Shown here: positions 40,943-49,814 of the stretch, in pieces | Position numbering within the stretch: position 1 is the stretch's first letter | Layout of the letters: every line of letters starts with the position of its first letter | Assembly (NCBI GenBank): GCA_964542455.1 | Contig: CAZIUC010000014.1 | Span: forward strand, 29,827-93,826 | Reading direction: 5' to 3' | DNA: 64,000 nt | From: PFJX01 sp964542455 | Lineage (GTDB): Bacteria; Pseudomonadota; Gammaproteobacteria; Burkholderiales; Thiobacillaceae | Made by a program: the position numbers and the translations under genes | The notes under the pieces: generated by a model | The model's database searches: none | What the model saw: only the letters and a program-made list of their open reading frames with translations | What the model was told of the DNA's origin: nothing

Positions 40943-41710
40943 ATGTCCAACTTGAATAACGTGCACTTCAAATTCCTGCCGATGTCGATGCGAGTGCTGT
41001 TTTCCGCTGTACTGCTGGTCTTCGGCTTGGCCTATTGCATGGCCATGATTCAAGTCTGGGAATCCCACGCCGGAAAGGATGGCGATCCGATGCTGTCGGG
41101 CAAGGATTTGATGATCGCCTACGGTGGCAACCCCAATGGCACCAAGCTGGAAACCGCCCTGCGCGGGCCGATGCAGGACATGTTGCCCAAGGAAAAACGC
41201 CAGGTGATCTTCGACTGGCTGCACAACGGCGCCAAAACCGACGAGATCGAAGCCAAGATCACCCCGATCCTGCAGGAACACTGCGTGGCCTGCCACAACC
41301 CGGAAGCCAACCCGCACCTGCCCAACTTCACCTCACCCGATGGCCTCAAGTCAGTGGCCGCCAAGGATGAGGGCATGACCATTCCCACCCTGGTGCGCGT
41401 ATCCCACATCCACCTGTTCTCGATCACCTTCATCTTCTTCATCGTCGGCTTTATCTTCACCCATGCGGTGGTACGCCCAACCTGGCTGAAGTGCGTGGTG
41501 ATCGCCACTCCTTTCCTGACCCTGATCACCGACGTCGCGTCCTGGTATCTGACCAAGGTGTGGGAAGGCTTCGCCTGGATGGTGATCATCTCCGGCGCGT
41601 TCATGGGCGTCGCCTTCACCATCATGTGGTTCACCTCGATGTACCAGATGTGGATTGGCAAAGTGCCGACGAGCGTGGATGAGGACGGCAAGGTTCCCTG
41701 CATCCGTTAA
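40943..41710 (+). CDS. Membrane monoheme c-type cytochrome
   Basis: A 255-residue protein. One N-terminal helix (VLFSAVLLVFGLAYCMAMIQVW) leads to a periplasmic segment of about 100 residues with a single heme motif CVACH (Cys114-His118). Three helices follow (HIHLFSITFIFFIVGFIFTH, WLKCVVIATPFLTLITDVASWYL, FAWMVIISGAFMGVAFTIMWF). Histidines in the helices (HIH) could bind a further heme or quinone. Start ATG 40943 follows GAGGAA. I do not recognise a named family; a role in electron transfer is inferred. Confidence 0.82.
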   Translation: MSNLNNVHFKFLPMSMRVLFSAVLLVFGLAYCMAMIQVWESHAGKDGDPMLSGKDLMIAYGGNPNGTKLETALRGPMQDMLPKEKRQVIFDWLHNGAKTDEIEAKITPILQEHCVACHNPEANPHLPNFTSPDGLKSVAAKDEGMTIPTLVRVSHIHLFSITFIFFIVGFIFTHAVVRPTWLKCVVIATPFLTLITDVASWYLTKVWEGFAWMVIISGAFMGVAFTIMWFTSMYQMWIGKVPTSVDEDGKVPCIR

Positions 41711-41730
41711 CCGCTGTTCCTGAATGCAAA

Positions 41731-41761
41731 ACGGGCGACCAGAGGGTCGCCCGTTTCTTTT
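41731..41761 (+). terminator. Intrinsic terminator after the monoheme gene
   Basis: ACGGGCGACC (41731-41740) and GGTCGCCCGT (41745-41754) form a perfect 10-base stem with an AGAG loop, followed by TTCTTTT. It closes the plus-strand unit and faces the end of leuA on the other strand. Confidence 0.9.
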
Positions 41762-41775
41762 GTAGCCTCCGGAAC

Positions 41776-43311
41776 TCACACCTGCGGGTGTGCCCGCTCT
41801 TCCGCTCCGAACAACTTGTTCAGCGCATTCAGATAGGCCTTGGCCGAGGCGATGACGATGTCGGTATCCGCGCCCTGGCCATTCACGATGCGGCCATTGC
41901 GCGACAACCTTACCGTCACCTCGCCCTGGGCATCGGTGCCGGTGGTGATGTTGTTCACCGAGTAGAGCAACAGGGTAGCGCCGCTCTCCACCCGCTTTTC
42001 GATCGCGCGGAACGAGGCATCCACCGGGCCGCCGCCGAATTCATCGGCGCTGATTTCCGCACCGCCGTCGGAAAGCACCACGAAGGCATGGGGCGTCTCG
42101 CCGGTCTCGGAACAGACCTTGAGGGAAACCAGCTTCAGACGGTCGCAGGTATCAACGCCGCCTTCCACGGCGACCAGCGCGTGCAGATCTTCATCGAATA
42201 TTTCCCGCTTCTTGTCCGCCAGTTCCTTGAAGCGGGCGAAGGTCACATTGAGGGCTTCCTCGCTCTCCATGATGATGCCGAGCTCATGCAAACGGGTGCG
42301 GAAGGCATTGCGTCCGGACAACTTGCCCAGGGTGAGCTTGTTGTGGCTCCAGCCGACGTCCTCGGCACGCATGATTTCGTAGGTTTCGCGGTGCTTGAGC
42401 ACGCCATCCTGGTGAATGCCTGACTCATGCGAAAAGGCATTGGCGCCGACAATGGCCTTGTTCGGCTGCACCGGGTAGCCGGTGATCTGCGAGACCAGAC
42501 GCGAACTCGGCACGATCTGGGTGGTGTCGATGCGCGAATCGCAGGTAAACACGTCACGCCGGGTCTTAACCGCCATCACGACTTCCTCAAGCGAAGCGTT
42601 GCCCGCCCGCTCGCCGAGGCCATTGATGGTGCACTCCACCTGACGGGCACCATTCATCACCGCCGCCAGGGAGTTCGCCACGGCCATGCCAAGATCGTTA
42701 TGGCAGTGGGTGGACCAGATCACCTGACCGGAATTCGGCACCCGCTCGATCAATTGGCGCATGCGCTCGCCCCAAAGCACGGGAATGCTGTAGCCGACGG
42801 TATCCGGCACATTGAGGGTCTTGGCGCCGGCCTTGATCACTTCATCAAATACGCGGCAGAGGAAGTCCATTTCGGAACGCACCGCGTCCTCGGCGGAAAA
42901 CTCGACGTCGTCGGTGTATTCCAGTGCCATCTTCACGGCTTTCACCGCCGCTTCCACCACCTGATCAGGCTGCATGCGCAGCTTCTTTTCCATGTGGATG
43001 GGGCTGGTGGCGATGAAGGTGTGGATACGCCCGGAGGCGGCGGGCCGAATCGCCTCGCCGGCCGCGCGCACGTCACGCTCGTTGGCGCGCGCCAACGAAC
43101 ACACAGTGGACCCCTTGATGATCGTGGCGATGCTCTTGATCGCCTCGGCATCACCCGTGCTGGCGGCGGCAAAACCCGCCTCGATGACATCCACGCCCAG
43201 GCGCTCCAATTGCCGCGCGATGCGGATCTTCTCGTCCTTGGTCATGGCGGCGCCGGGGCTCTGCTCGCCATCGCGCAAGGTGGTGTCGAATATGACTAAT
43301 TTGTCGTTCAT
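41776..43311 (-). CDS. leuA: 2-isopropylmalate synthase
   Basis: A 511-residue enzyme that condenses acetyl-CoA with 2-ketoisovalerate, the first step of leucine synthesis. The catalytic start FDTTLRDGEQSPGAAM and HCHNDLGMAVAN (metal-binding HxH) are intact; the C-terminal regulatory domain carries leucine feedback. ATG 43311 follows GGAG at 7 bases. A leucine-rich leader peptide lies 82 bases upstream. The neighbours pssA, psd and ilvCHB belong to the same conserved neighbourhood. Confidence 0.97.
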   Translation of the reverse strand: MNDKLVIFDTTLRDGEQSPGAAMTKDEKIRIARQLERLGVDVIEAGFAAASTGDAEAIKSIATIIKGSTVCSLARANERDVRAAGEAIRPAASGRIHTFIATSPIHMEKKLRMQPDQVVEAAVKAVKMALEYTDDVEFSAEDAVRSEMDFLCRVFDEVIKAGAKTLNVPDTVGYSIPVLWGERMRQLIERVPNSGQVIWSTHCHNDLGMAVANSLAAVMNGARQVECTINGLGERAGNASLEEVVMAVKTRRDVFTCDSRIDTTQIVPSSRLVSQITGYPVQPNKAIVGANAFSHESGIHQDGVLKHRETYEIMRAEDVGWSHNKLTLGKLSGRNAFRTRLHELGIIMESEEALNVTFARFKELADKKREIFDEDLHALVAVEGGVDTCDRLKLVSLKVCSETGETPHAFVVLSDGGAEISADEFGGGPVDASFRAIEKRVESGATLLLYSVNNITTGTDAQGEVTVRLSRNGRIVNGQGADTDIVIASAKAYLNALNKLFGAEERAHPQV

Positions 43312-43392
43312 GACGTACTCCAATGGTTCACCCGCCCAAGTCCTGGGCGTCAACGGATAACGAATATGGGTACAGCGAGGGGAGGAGAGAGA

Positions 43393-43437
43393 TCAGTGCC
43401 CGCGCGGGGGCAGCAGCAGCCGAGTGGCATGCCGCAT
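43393..43437 (-). CDS. leuA leader peptide
   Basis: A 14-codon frame upstream of leuA: MRHATRLLLPPRGH, with three consecutive CTG leucine codons followed by two prolines. Upstream of the ATG, on the same strand, are TTCTCC-type pyrimidines and no clear Shine-Dalgarno, so translation start is uncertain. It is typical of a leader whose ribosome stalls when charged tRNA-Leu is scarce. A hairpin (TGGGCG/CGCCCA, 43333-43349) lies between it and leuA, close to the leuA ribosome binding site. Confidence 0.7.
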   Translation of the reverse strand: MRHATRLLLPPRGH

Positions 43438-43582
43438 GAGGAAGGAGAACGGAACGGGATGAAATGAATCGCACATGCGCCCGAATGTAAACGACAAGAT
43501 GGCTTCAGACAAGGCGCCGGCACAAGCTTTGAGCGCGCCGCGACGATCCGGTCCACGAATAAGTGCTTAGAGCGGGTGTGAC

Positions 43583-43616
43583 AAAAAAACGGGCCGATTC
43601 CCCGGCCCGTCCGTTT
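43583..43616. terminator. Bidirectional intrinsic terminator
   Basis: ACGGGCCG (43589-43596) and CGGCCCGT (43603-43610) form a stem, with seven A on the left (a T-run for the minus strand) and CCGTTTTTT on the right. On the minus strand it would end transcription coming from pssA, 390 bases after that stop, and so insulate leuA. Confidence 0.75.
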
Positions 43617-44006
43617 TTTCTCGAGTGGAAGTCCGACGTCCTACTGCAGCTCGCCATAACGGTTCTCATCCTCGTCCATCAACTTGTTCAACAGTTCCGT
43701 TTGGAGGAGGCCAATTCCAACAAGCTTGCACCCAAGCCAGGGCCATCCTTGGCGGGTTATACCGCGTTACCGCCGATTGCAAATGAACCGCTCAAGTCAC
43801 CCGGCCATCGCCGCCACTGTGCCTGAGTTCAAGGTGTCATGGCCGTTGATGGTGTCTCGGCGGATGCGCCACGGGTATCGTGAAAGTGTCTGGCCGGCAC
43901 TGAAGTCCAGTCGGCGCCGCCGCTGATGCCGCTACCGTAGCCGATTGAGGTAACCGTGAGGGGACCGGATCGTTATCAGCGAAGTCCCATTGAGAATTTG
44001 GCAAAG
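43617..44006. other. Non-coding gap between terminator and pssA
   Basis: No supported gene. A minus-strand reading ending at 43641 gives LLNKLMDEDENRYGELQ before a stop, which looks like the tail of a small acidic protein, but no start or family is recognisable upstream. The rest shows no repeat or RNA gene that I can name. Confidence 0.45.
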
Positions 44007-44777
44007 TCAGCGTTTACGCAAGCGCTGTCTGATCCAGATGACATATCCCGACAAGCCGTAAGCTATCAGGAGCAGCAATAGAACGATGGGGGGATCAATG
44101 GCAACCAGAGAAATGGACAGCGCAATCAGCACGATAACTATGAAGGGCACACTACGCTTCAGGTTGACGTCCTTGCCGCTGTAAAAGCGCAGGTTGGTGA
44201 CCATGCTGATACCGGCAAACAGGGTGATACCCCAGGCCAGCCAGCGGATATCGACGCCGCTGATATGGTTGTCGACCAGAACCCAGACCAACCCGGCCAC
44301 CAGAGTTGCCGCCGCCGGGCTGGGAAGCCCCTGGAACCAGCGCTTGTCCTCAACGCTGTGCATGGTGTTGAAGCGCGCCAGGCGCAGCGCGGCACCCGCA
44401 CAATAGACGAAGGCGGCGATCCATCCCAGCTTGCCCATGCCTTTCAAAGCAAAGCTGTACATGACCAGGGCAGGCGCCACACCAAAGGAAACCATGTCGG
44501 AGAGGGAATCGTATTCCGCGCCGAACTCGCTTTGCGTGTTGGTAAGGCGAGCCACCCGTCCATCCAGGCCATCCAGTATCATGGCCACGAAGATGGCGAT
44601 TGCGGCCTGTTCAAAGCGTCCATTCATGGCTTGGACGACGGAATAAAAACCGGCGAACAGGGCGCCGGTGGTGAACAGGTTGGGTAGCAGGTAGATGCCG
44701 CGTCGACGTGGCTTGGAGGTAGTCTCTTCGTCGGGAGTTTCCGGTTCCTGAATGGAATCGGTGTCGTGCTCATCCAT
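44007..44777 (-). CDS. pssA: CDP-diacylglycerol-serine O-phosphatidyltransferase
   Basis: A 256-residue membrane enzyme that makes phosphatidylserine. The CDP-alcohol phosphotransferase motif is DGLDGRVARLTNTQSEFGAEYDSLSD, with the spaced aspartates needed for catalysis. Several hydrophobic helices follow. An acidic, soluble N-terminal tail (DEHDTDSIQEPETPDEE) precedes the first helix. ATG 44777 begins two bases after the psd stop, so it is translated by coupling to psd, the next enzyme of the pathway. Confidence 0.95.
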   Translation of the reverse strand: MDEHDTDSIQEPETPDEETTSKPRRRGIYLLPNLFTTGALFAGFYSVVQAMNGRFEQAAIAIFVAMILDGLDGRVARLTNTQSEFGAEYDSLSDMVSFGVAPALVMYSFALKGMGKLGWIAAFVYCAGAALRLARFNTMHSVEDKRWFQGLPSPAAATLVAGLVWVLVDNHISGVDIRWLAWGITLFAGISMVTNLRFYSGKDVNLKRSVPFIVIVLIALSISLVAIDPPIVLLLLLIAYGLSGYVIWIRQRLRKR

Positions 44778-44779
44778 AT

Positions 44780-45442
44780 TCAAAGTTGCGCCAGAACATC
44801 GCTCGACGCGCTCACCTTGTCGCCCAGGGCAATCAGCGGACGGGCGTCTGCGGGCAGGTAGACATCCACACGTGAACCGAAGCGGATGAAACCGTAGCGC
44901 TCGCCACGTTGCAGTTTGGCGCCAGGCTCGACGTAACACAGGATGCGACGGGCGATGAGGCCGGCCACTTGTACACAGGTGACATCCTTGCCGTCCTGGG
45001 TCTTGAGCCAGATGGCATTGCGTTCGTTTTCAGTAGATGCCTTGGCGAGATCGGCATTGATGAATTTGCCGGGGTTGTACCAGATCTGCTTCACCTCGCC
45101 ATCCACCGGCGCACGGTTGGAGTGGACGTTGAAGACGTTCATGAAAACGCTGATCTTCAGCGCGCGACGATTCAGCCAAGGGTCATCGGTTTCTTCCACC
45201 GCGACGATGCGGCCGTCGGCCGGCGACAGTACCAAGCCCTCGCCCGCCGGGGCGTGGCGCGCCGGGTCGCGGAAAAACTGCAGCACAAAAAATGTAATGA
45301 GCCAGAGTGGGGAGGCCCATAGCCATCCCGCGCCCGCCGTGGTGACCATGGCCAGGACAGCGGAAATCGCCAGGAAGGGACGCCCCTCTCGAGCGAAGAT
45401 GGGATGCGGCCAAGGAGCCTTGTTCGGGGGGATAGTACTCAT
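44780..45442 (-). CDS. psd: Phosphatidylserine decarboxylase proenzyme
   Basis: A 220-residue decarboxylase of the short PSD-A type, which makes phosphatidylethanolamine. Two N-terminal membrane helices precede the catalytic part (VLSPADGRIV ... VFMNVFNVHSNRAPVDG). The self-cleavage site is Gly189-Ser190 in RFGSRVD, which yields the pyruvoyl cofactor. It is directly upstream of pssA. The order psd then pssA puts the decarboxylase first in the message. Confidence 0.95.
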   Translation of the reverse strand: MSTIPPNKAPWPHPIFAREGRPFLAISAVLAMVTTAGAGWLWASPLWLITFFVLQFFRDPARHAPAGEGLVLSPADGRIVAVEETDDPWLNRRALKISVFMNVFNVHSNRAPVDGEVKQIWYNPGKFINADLAKASTENERNAIWLKTQDGKDVTCVQVAGLIARRILCYVEPGAKLQRGERYGFIRFGSRVDVYLPADARPLIALGDKVSASSDVLAQL

Positions 45443-45505
45443 AGGAAAAGAGTCGGCAGATGGCAGTCGGCAGAAACCGCCGACCGCATACAGCCGACCG
45501 CCTTA

Positions 45506-46522
45506 TTAATTGCGGGTCTTGTCGACCAGCTTGTTGGCCTTGATCCAGGGCATCATGTCGCGCAACTTTTCACCGACGATTTCGATCGGATGCTCGGCGT
45601 TGAGGCGGCGGCGGGCGGTCATCTCGGGGTAGTTGGTGCTGCCTTCGAGGATGAAACGCTTGGCGTAGTCACCGTTCTGGATGTTTTTCAGCGCCTGGCG
45701 CATGGCCGCGCGCGACTGCTCGTTGATGACGGCGGGGCCGGTCACGTACTCGCCATACTCCGCGTTGTTGGAGATGGAGTAGTTCATGTTGGCGATCCCC
45801 CCTTCGTAGATCAGGTCGACGATCAGCTTGAGTTCGTGCAGGCACTCGAAGTAGGCCATCTCGGGCGCGTAGCCGGCTTCGGTCAGGGTTTCAAAGCCCA
45901 TCTTCACCAGTTCCACGGCACCGCCGCAAAGCACGGCCTGCTCGCCGAACAGGTCAGTCTCGGTTTCTTCACGGAAGTTGGTTTCGATCACACCGGCCCG
46001 CGCCCCACCGTTGGCGGCGGCATAGGCCAGGGCGATGTCCTTGGCCTTGCCGGACTTGTCCTGGTGGACGGCGATCAGCGAGGGCACGCCGCCGCCTTGC
46101 AGGTAGGTGGAACGCACGGTATGGCCGGGGCCCTTGGGGGCGATCATGATCACGTCCAGGTCGGCGCGCGGCACGATCTGGTTGTAATGGATGTTGAAGC
46201 CGTGGGCGAAGGCCAGCGCGGCGCCTTCCTTGATATTGGGGGCGATGTCGTTCTTGTAGACGGCGGGCTGCTGCTCGTCCGGCACCAGGATCATCACCAC
46301 GTCGGCGCCCTTTACGGCGTCCGCCACTTCCTTGACGTTGAGGCCGGCATTCTTGGCCTTGTTCCAGGACGCGCCATCCTTGCGCAGGCCGACAGTAACC
46401 TTGACGCCAGATTCTTTCAGATTATTGGCGTGGGCGTGGCCTTGGGAACCATAGCCGATGATGGCGACCTTCTTCTTCTTGATCAGGGAGAGGTCGGCGT
46501 CTTTTTCGTAGTAAACCTTCAT
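45506..46522 (-). CDS. ilvC: Ketol-acid reductoisomerase
   Basis: A 338-residue class I enzyme of valine/isoleucine synthesis. The NADPH-binding start KKVAIIGYGSQGHAHANNL and the C-terminal KARI segments (ETDLFGEQAVLCGG, YFECLHELKLIVDLIYEGGI) are present. ATG 46522 follows AAAGGAA. It converts acetolactate from IlvBH, encoded just upstream. Confidence 0.97.
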   Translation of the reverse strand: MKVYYEKDADLSLIKKKKVAIIGYGSQGHAHANNLKESGVKVTVGLRKDGASWNKAKNAGLNVKEVADAVKGADVVMILVPDEQQPAVYKNDIAPNIKEGAALAFAHGFNIHYNQIVPRADLDVIMIAPKGPGHTVRSTYLQGGGVPSLIAVHQDKSGKAKDIALAYAAANGGARAGVIETNFREETETDLFGEQAVLCGGAVELVKMGFETLTEAGYAPEMAYFECLHELKLIVDLIYEGGIANMNYSISNNAEYGEYVTGPAVINEQSRAAMRQALKNIQNGDYAKRFILEGSTNYPEMTARRRLNAEHPIEIVGEKLRDMMPWIKANKLVDKTRN

Positions 46523-46597
46523 GTCGATTCCTTTCGATAGGTGAGGCGTGAGGCGGGAGGCGTGGGTGTGAGGACACGCCTCACGCCTATCGACTCA

Positions 46598-47089
46598 CTA
46601 GATTTTCATGATGCGGTCGCCGCGCCCGATGCCGGAGGCACCGGTTCGCACAGTTTCCAGAATGGCCGCCGGATCGACGGCTTGCAGGAAAGCATCCAGC
46701 TTGGAGCCGGGGCCGGTGAGTTCGACAGTGTAGGTCTTGTCCGTCACGTCGATGATGCTGCCTCGGAATATCTCGGCCATGCGTTTCATTTCTTCACGAA
46801 GTTCGCCGCTGGCGCGCACCTTCACCAGCATCAGTTCGCGCTCGATATGGCTGCCGTCGCTGAGGTCCTGAACCTTGACCACGTCGATCAGCTTGTTGAG
46901 CTGCTTGGTGATCTGCTCAATGACGTCCTCGGAGCCGCGCGTGACGATGGTCATGCGCGACAGCGTTGCGTCTTCGGTGGGCGCCACGGTGAGCGACTCG
47001 ATGTTGTAGCCGCGCGCGGAGAACAGGCCGGCCACGCGCGAGAGCGCGCCGGATTCGTTTTCCATGAGGAGGGAAATGATGTGCCGCAT
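46598..47089 (-). CDS. ilvH: Acetolactate synthase small (regulatory) subunit
   Basis: A 163-residue regulatory subunit. The ACT domain is at the N-terminus (MRHIISLLMENESGALSRVAGLFSARGYNIESLTVAP), the usual site for valine feedback. The C-terminal half binds and activates IlvB. It starts 6 bases after ilvB. Confidence 0.97.
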   Translation of the reverse strand: MRHIISLLMENESGALSRVAGLFSARGYNIESLTVAPTEDATLSRMTIVTRGSEDVIEQITKQLNKLIDVVKVQDLSDGSHIERELMLVKVRASGELREEMKRMAEIFRGSIIDVTDKTYTVELTGPGSKLDAFLQAVDPAAILETVRTGASGIGRGDRIMKI

Positions 47090-47095
47090 CGTTTC

Positions 47096-48805
47096 TTACA
47101 CCAGGATCATTTCGGAGAGCCCCTTGCCGGCGGGAATCATCGGGAACACGTTTTCGCGCGGGTCGGTCAGGAAATTGATGAACACCAGTCGGTCCTTGTA
47201 TTTGCCGAAGGCGTCGCGCAACGCGGGCTCCACGTCCTCGGGTTTCTCGACCGTGATGCCGATGTGGCCATAGGCCTCGGCCAGCTTCACGAAATCGGGC
47301 AGGGAAGTCATGTAGGACTCGGCATAGCGTTCCTCGTAGAAGAACTCCTGCCACTGCCGCACCATGCCGAGATAGCCGTTGTTGAGCAGAATCACCTTGA
47401 TCGGCAGCTTCCATTCCTTGCAGGTGGACAGTTCCTGGATGTTCATCTGGATGCTGCCCTCGCCGGTGACGCAGGCGACCGCCGCATCGGGAAACGCCAT
47501 CTGCACACCCATCGCGGCGGGCAGGCCGAAACCCATGGTGCCGAGGCCGCCGGAGTTGATCCAGCGGCGCGGCTGGTCGAACGGGTAATACTGGGCCGCC
47601 CACATCTGGTGCTGGCCCACATCGGAAGTCACATAGGCCTGGCCGCCAGTCACCTCGTACAACTTTTCAATGACATATTGCGGTTTGATCTTGGCCGACT
47701 CGCGGTCGTACTTCATGCAGTCCTGGGCACGCCAGAGTTCGATCTGAGTCCACCAGGCCTTGAGCGCGCTTTGCTCGGGTTTCTCTTTACTGGCATGGAG
47801 TTGCTTGAGCATCTCGTCAACCACCTGAGCCACCTCGCCGACGATGGGCACATCCACCCTGACGCGCTTGGAAATGGACGAGGGATCCACATCGATATGG
47901 ATGATGCGGCGTGCTTCCTTGGCGAAATGTTTGGGGTTACCGATCACACGGTCGTCGAAACGCGCGCCCACGGCGAGCAACACGTCGCAATGCTGCATGG
48001 CCATGTTGGCTTCGATGGTGCCATGCATGCCTAGCATGCCGAGGAACAGCGGATCGGGCGCCGGATATCCGCCCAGGCCCATCAGGGTGCTCGTCGCGGG
48101 ATAGCCAAGCAAACGCACCAATTCTGTGACCTGTGGCGCGGCATTACCCAACACCACACCGCCACCGGTGTAGATCATCGGCCGCTTGGCTTCCAGCAGC
48201 ATCTGCACGGCCTTCTTGATCTGGCCGGCGTGACCCTTGCAGGTGGGGTTGTAAGAACGCATGGAAACGCTCTTGGGGTAGTCGTAGACGCAACTGTGCT
48301 GGGTAATATCCTTGGGCACATCCACCAGAACTGGGCCGGGGCGGCCGGTCGCCGCGATAAAGAAGGCCTTCTTGATGGTGCTCGCCAGATCGCGTACGTC
48401 CTTGACCAGAAAGTTGTGCTTCACGCAGGGACGGGTAATACCCACGGTGTCGACTTCCTGGAAAGCATCCTGGCCGATGGCGGCGGTCGGCACCTGGCCG
48501 GAAATCACCACCATCGGAATGGAATCCATGTACGCGGTGGCGATACCGGTCACCGCATTGGTGGCACCCGGCCCGGAAGTAACGATGGCCACGCCGACCT
48601 GCCCGGTGGAACGCGCATAGGCATCGGCCGCATGCACGGCCGCCTGCTCATGACGCACCAGGATGTGCTCGAAAGCGGTCTGCTTGTAGATTTCGTCGTA
48701 GATATTGAGAACGGCGCCGCCGGGATAGCCGAAGACATGCTTGATGCCTTCATCCCGCAAACAGCTGACGACGATCTCCGCACCGGTCAATTCCATGTCC
48801 GCCAT
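47096..48805 (-). CDS. ilvB: Acetolactate synthase large subunit
   Basis: A 569-residue thiamine diphosphate enzyme that forms acetolactate or acetohydroxybutyrate. The N-terminal ThDP glutamate is in FEHILVRHEQAAVHAADAYAR, the FAD region in the middle, and the C-terminal ThDP motif is GEGSIQMNIQELSTCKEW. ATG 48805 was chosen; ATG 48796 is also in frame. It is the first gene of ilvBHC-psd-pssA, with a promoter 30 bases upstream. Confidence 0.96.
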   Translation of the reverse strand: MADMELTGAEIVVSCLRDEGIKHVFGYPGGAVLNIYDEIYKQTAFEHILVRHEQAAVHAADAYARSTGQVGVAIVTSGPGATNAVTGIATAYMDSIPMVVISGQVPTAAIGQDAFQEVDTVGITRPCVKHNFLVKDVRDLASTIKKAFFIAATGRPGPVLVDVPKDITQHSCVYDYPKSVSMRSYNPTCKGHAGQIKKAVQMLLEAKRPMIYTGGGVVLGNAAPQVTELVRLLGYPATSTLMGLGGYPAPDPLFLGMLGMHGTIEANMAMQHCDVLLAVGARFDDRVIGNPKHFAKEARRIIHIDVDPSSISKRVRVDVPIVGEVAQVVDEMLKQLHASKEKPEQSALKAWWTQIELWRAQDCMKYDRESAKIKPQYVIEKLYEVTGGQAYVTSDVGQHQMWAAQYYPFDQPRRWINSGGLGTMGFGLPAAMGVQMAFPDAAVACVTGEGSIQMNIQELSTCKEWKLPIKVILLNNGYLGMVRQWQEFFYEERYAESYMTSLPDFVKLAEAYGHIGITVEKPEDVEPALRDAFGKYKDRLVFINFLTDPRENVFPMIPAGKGLSEMILV

Positions 48806-48839
48806 GGCGAGGGTTTCTTGATCTTTTGAAAGGGGTTGA

Positions 48840-48868
48840 ACACTAGCGATTGCGTCCCATCCGGTCAA
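48840..48868 (-). promoter_or_regulatory. ilvB promoter
   Basis: On the minus strand TTGACC (48863-48868), a 17-base spacer and TAGTGT (48840-48845) make a sigma70-like promoter about 35 bases upstream of the ilvB ATG. It lies just after the terminator of the tRNA genes. The short leader leaves no room for a leader peptide. Confidence 0.55.
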
Positions 48869-48895
48869 GCCAGGGCACGCTACGCGAGACACAAA

Positions 48896-48926
48896 CAAAA
48901 AGGGGTTTGGCCTGCGCCAAACCCCT
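48896..48926 (-). terminator. Intrinsic terminator after the tRNA-Lys pair
   Basis: AGGGGTTTGG (48901-48910) and CCAAACCCCT (48917-48926) form a perfect 10-base stem. On the minus strand it is followed by TTTTTG, so it ends the tRNA transcript. Confidence 0.88.
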
Positions 48927-48931
48927 CATTT

Positions 48932-49007
48932 TGGTGGGCTGTGAGTGGCTCGAACACTCGACCTACGGATTAAGAGTCCGCTGCTCTACCAACTGAGCTA
49001 ACAACCC
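48932..49007 (-). tRNA. tRNA-Lys (CTT)
   Basis: On the minus strand a 76-base cloverleaf starts GGGTTGTTAGCTCAGTTGGT. Its anticodon loop is CTCTTAA (anticodon CTT) and its T-loop is TTCGAGC; the encoded 3' end is CCA. The acceptor stem pairs, with one U-G wobble. It lies 17 bases after tRNA-Lys(TTT). Confidence 0.95.
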
Positions 49008-49023
49008 CGACTGCTGCATATTC

Positions 49024-49099
49024 TGGTGGGCCGGGTGGGATTCGAACCCACGACCAACGGATTAAAAGTCCGCTGCTCTACCAACTGAGCTACCGACCC
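49024..49099 (-). tRNA. tRNA-Lys (TTT)
   Basis: A 76-base cloverleaf on the minus strand starts GGGTCGGTAGCTCAGTTGGT. The anticodon loop is CTTTTAA (anticodon TTT), the T-loop TTCGAAT, and the 3' end CCA is encoded. The anticodon stem (GCGGA/TCCGT) is the same as in its neighbour. It is the upstream gene of a lysine pair, one isoacceptor for each codon. Confidence 0.96.
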
Positions 49100-49168
49100 C
49101 GGAAAAGCTCGCGATTATTCAGAAAAAGAGACCTCTGGTCAACCCGGTTGACGACCTTTTTAAGCCGC

Positions 49169-49726
49169 TCACCGGCCGCCGCTCTTCTTGGAAGCGGAAG
49201 ATGCCTTGCCATCGGAGTACTGAGGGTTCTTTTTCTTGTACTCGTCCATGAAGGCGATGATGCGATTCATCCGGACCTGGCCAGGGATGAACATGACAAT
49301 CTCGCCATTTGGATCGTAGATATACGAAGTCGGGTAGAAGTCCACCGGACCCACCTGGCGGAATGGGCTATCCGGGTTGCGCCGCGCGCCTCCCGCGACC
49401 ACCGCGTGAAGATCAAGGTTGTGGCGACTTGCGGTTTCACGCACCACATTCTCATCAGGGCCGTAATCCAGGCCTACACCAATCACCACGAAATCGCTGC
49501 GTTTGTTGAGTTCATTCAAGGTAGGCACTTCAACCCAGCACAGCGGGCACCAAGGCGCCCAAAAATTGACCAGCACCCACTTGCCCTTGAAGTCCGACAA
49601 CTGAACAGCCTTGCCACTGATATCGGTGAACTGGAAGTTGATCGCCTTGACCGGCTCGTCCGCCGCGCGCGCGGTGGACACCAGAGCCGCAACGGCGATC
49701 AGCAACATACCCAGTATTTTTTTCAT
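49169..49726 (-). CDS. TlpA-like exported thioredoxin-family protein
   Basis: A 185-residue protein with a signal peptide (MKKILGMLLIAVAALVSTARA). The periplasmic thioredoxin fold carries the redox pair WAPWCPLCW, the TlpA/ResA type. The C-terminal tail is Lys/Ser-rich. ATG 49726 has AAGGA at a suitable distance. It lies upstream on the same strand as nothing else, but 88 bases from a YeeE/YedE transporter gene, a pairing seen in sulfur metabolism; the partner is inferred. Confidence 0.88.
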   Translation of the reverse strand: MKKILGMLLIAVAALVSTARAADEPVKAINFQFTDISGKAVQLSDFKGKWVLVNFWAPWCPLCWVEVPTLNELNKRSDFVVIGVGLDYGPDENVVRETASRHNLDLHAVVAGGARRNPDSPFRQVGPVDFYPTSYIYDPNGEIVMFIPGQVRMNRIIAFMDEYKKKNPQYSDGKASSASKKSGGR

Positions 49727-49814
49727 CAGACGCATCCTTATCTCACACCGCCCCGCGCGGCCACGCAAAGCATTATCGGCCCAGCATCCTAATATCTTGA
49801 ATGGTTCATGGGTA

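Noticed and set aside
43411..43419. CAG triplet microsatellite
   Set aside because: On the minus strand it is the three CTG leucine codons of the leuA leader peptide.
43641..43750. Possible small acidic protein ending LLNKLMDEDENRYGELQ on the minus strand
   Set aside because: No start codon with a ribosome binding site and no family recognised; upstream codons do not read like a protein.
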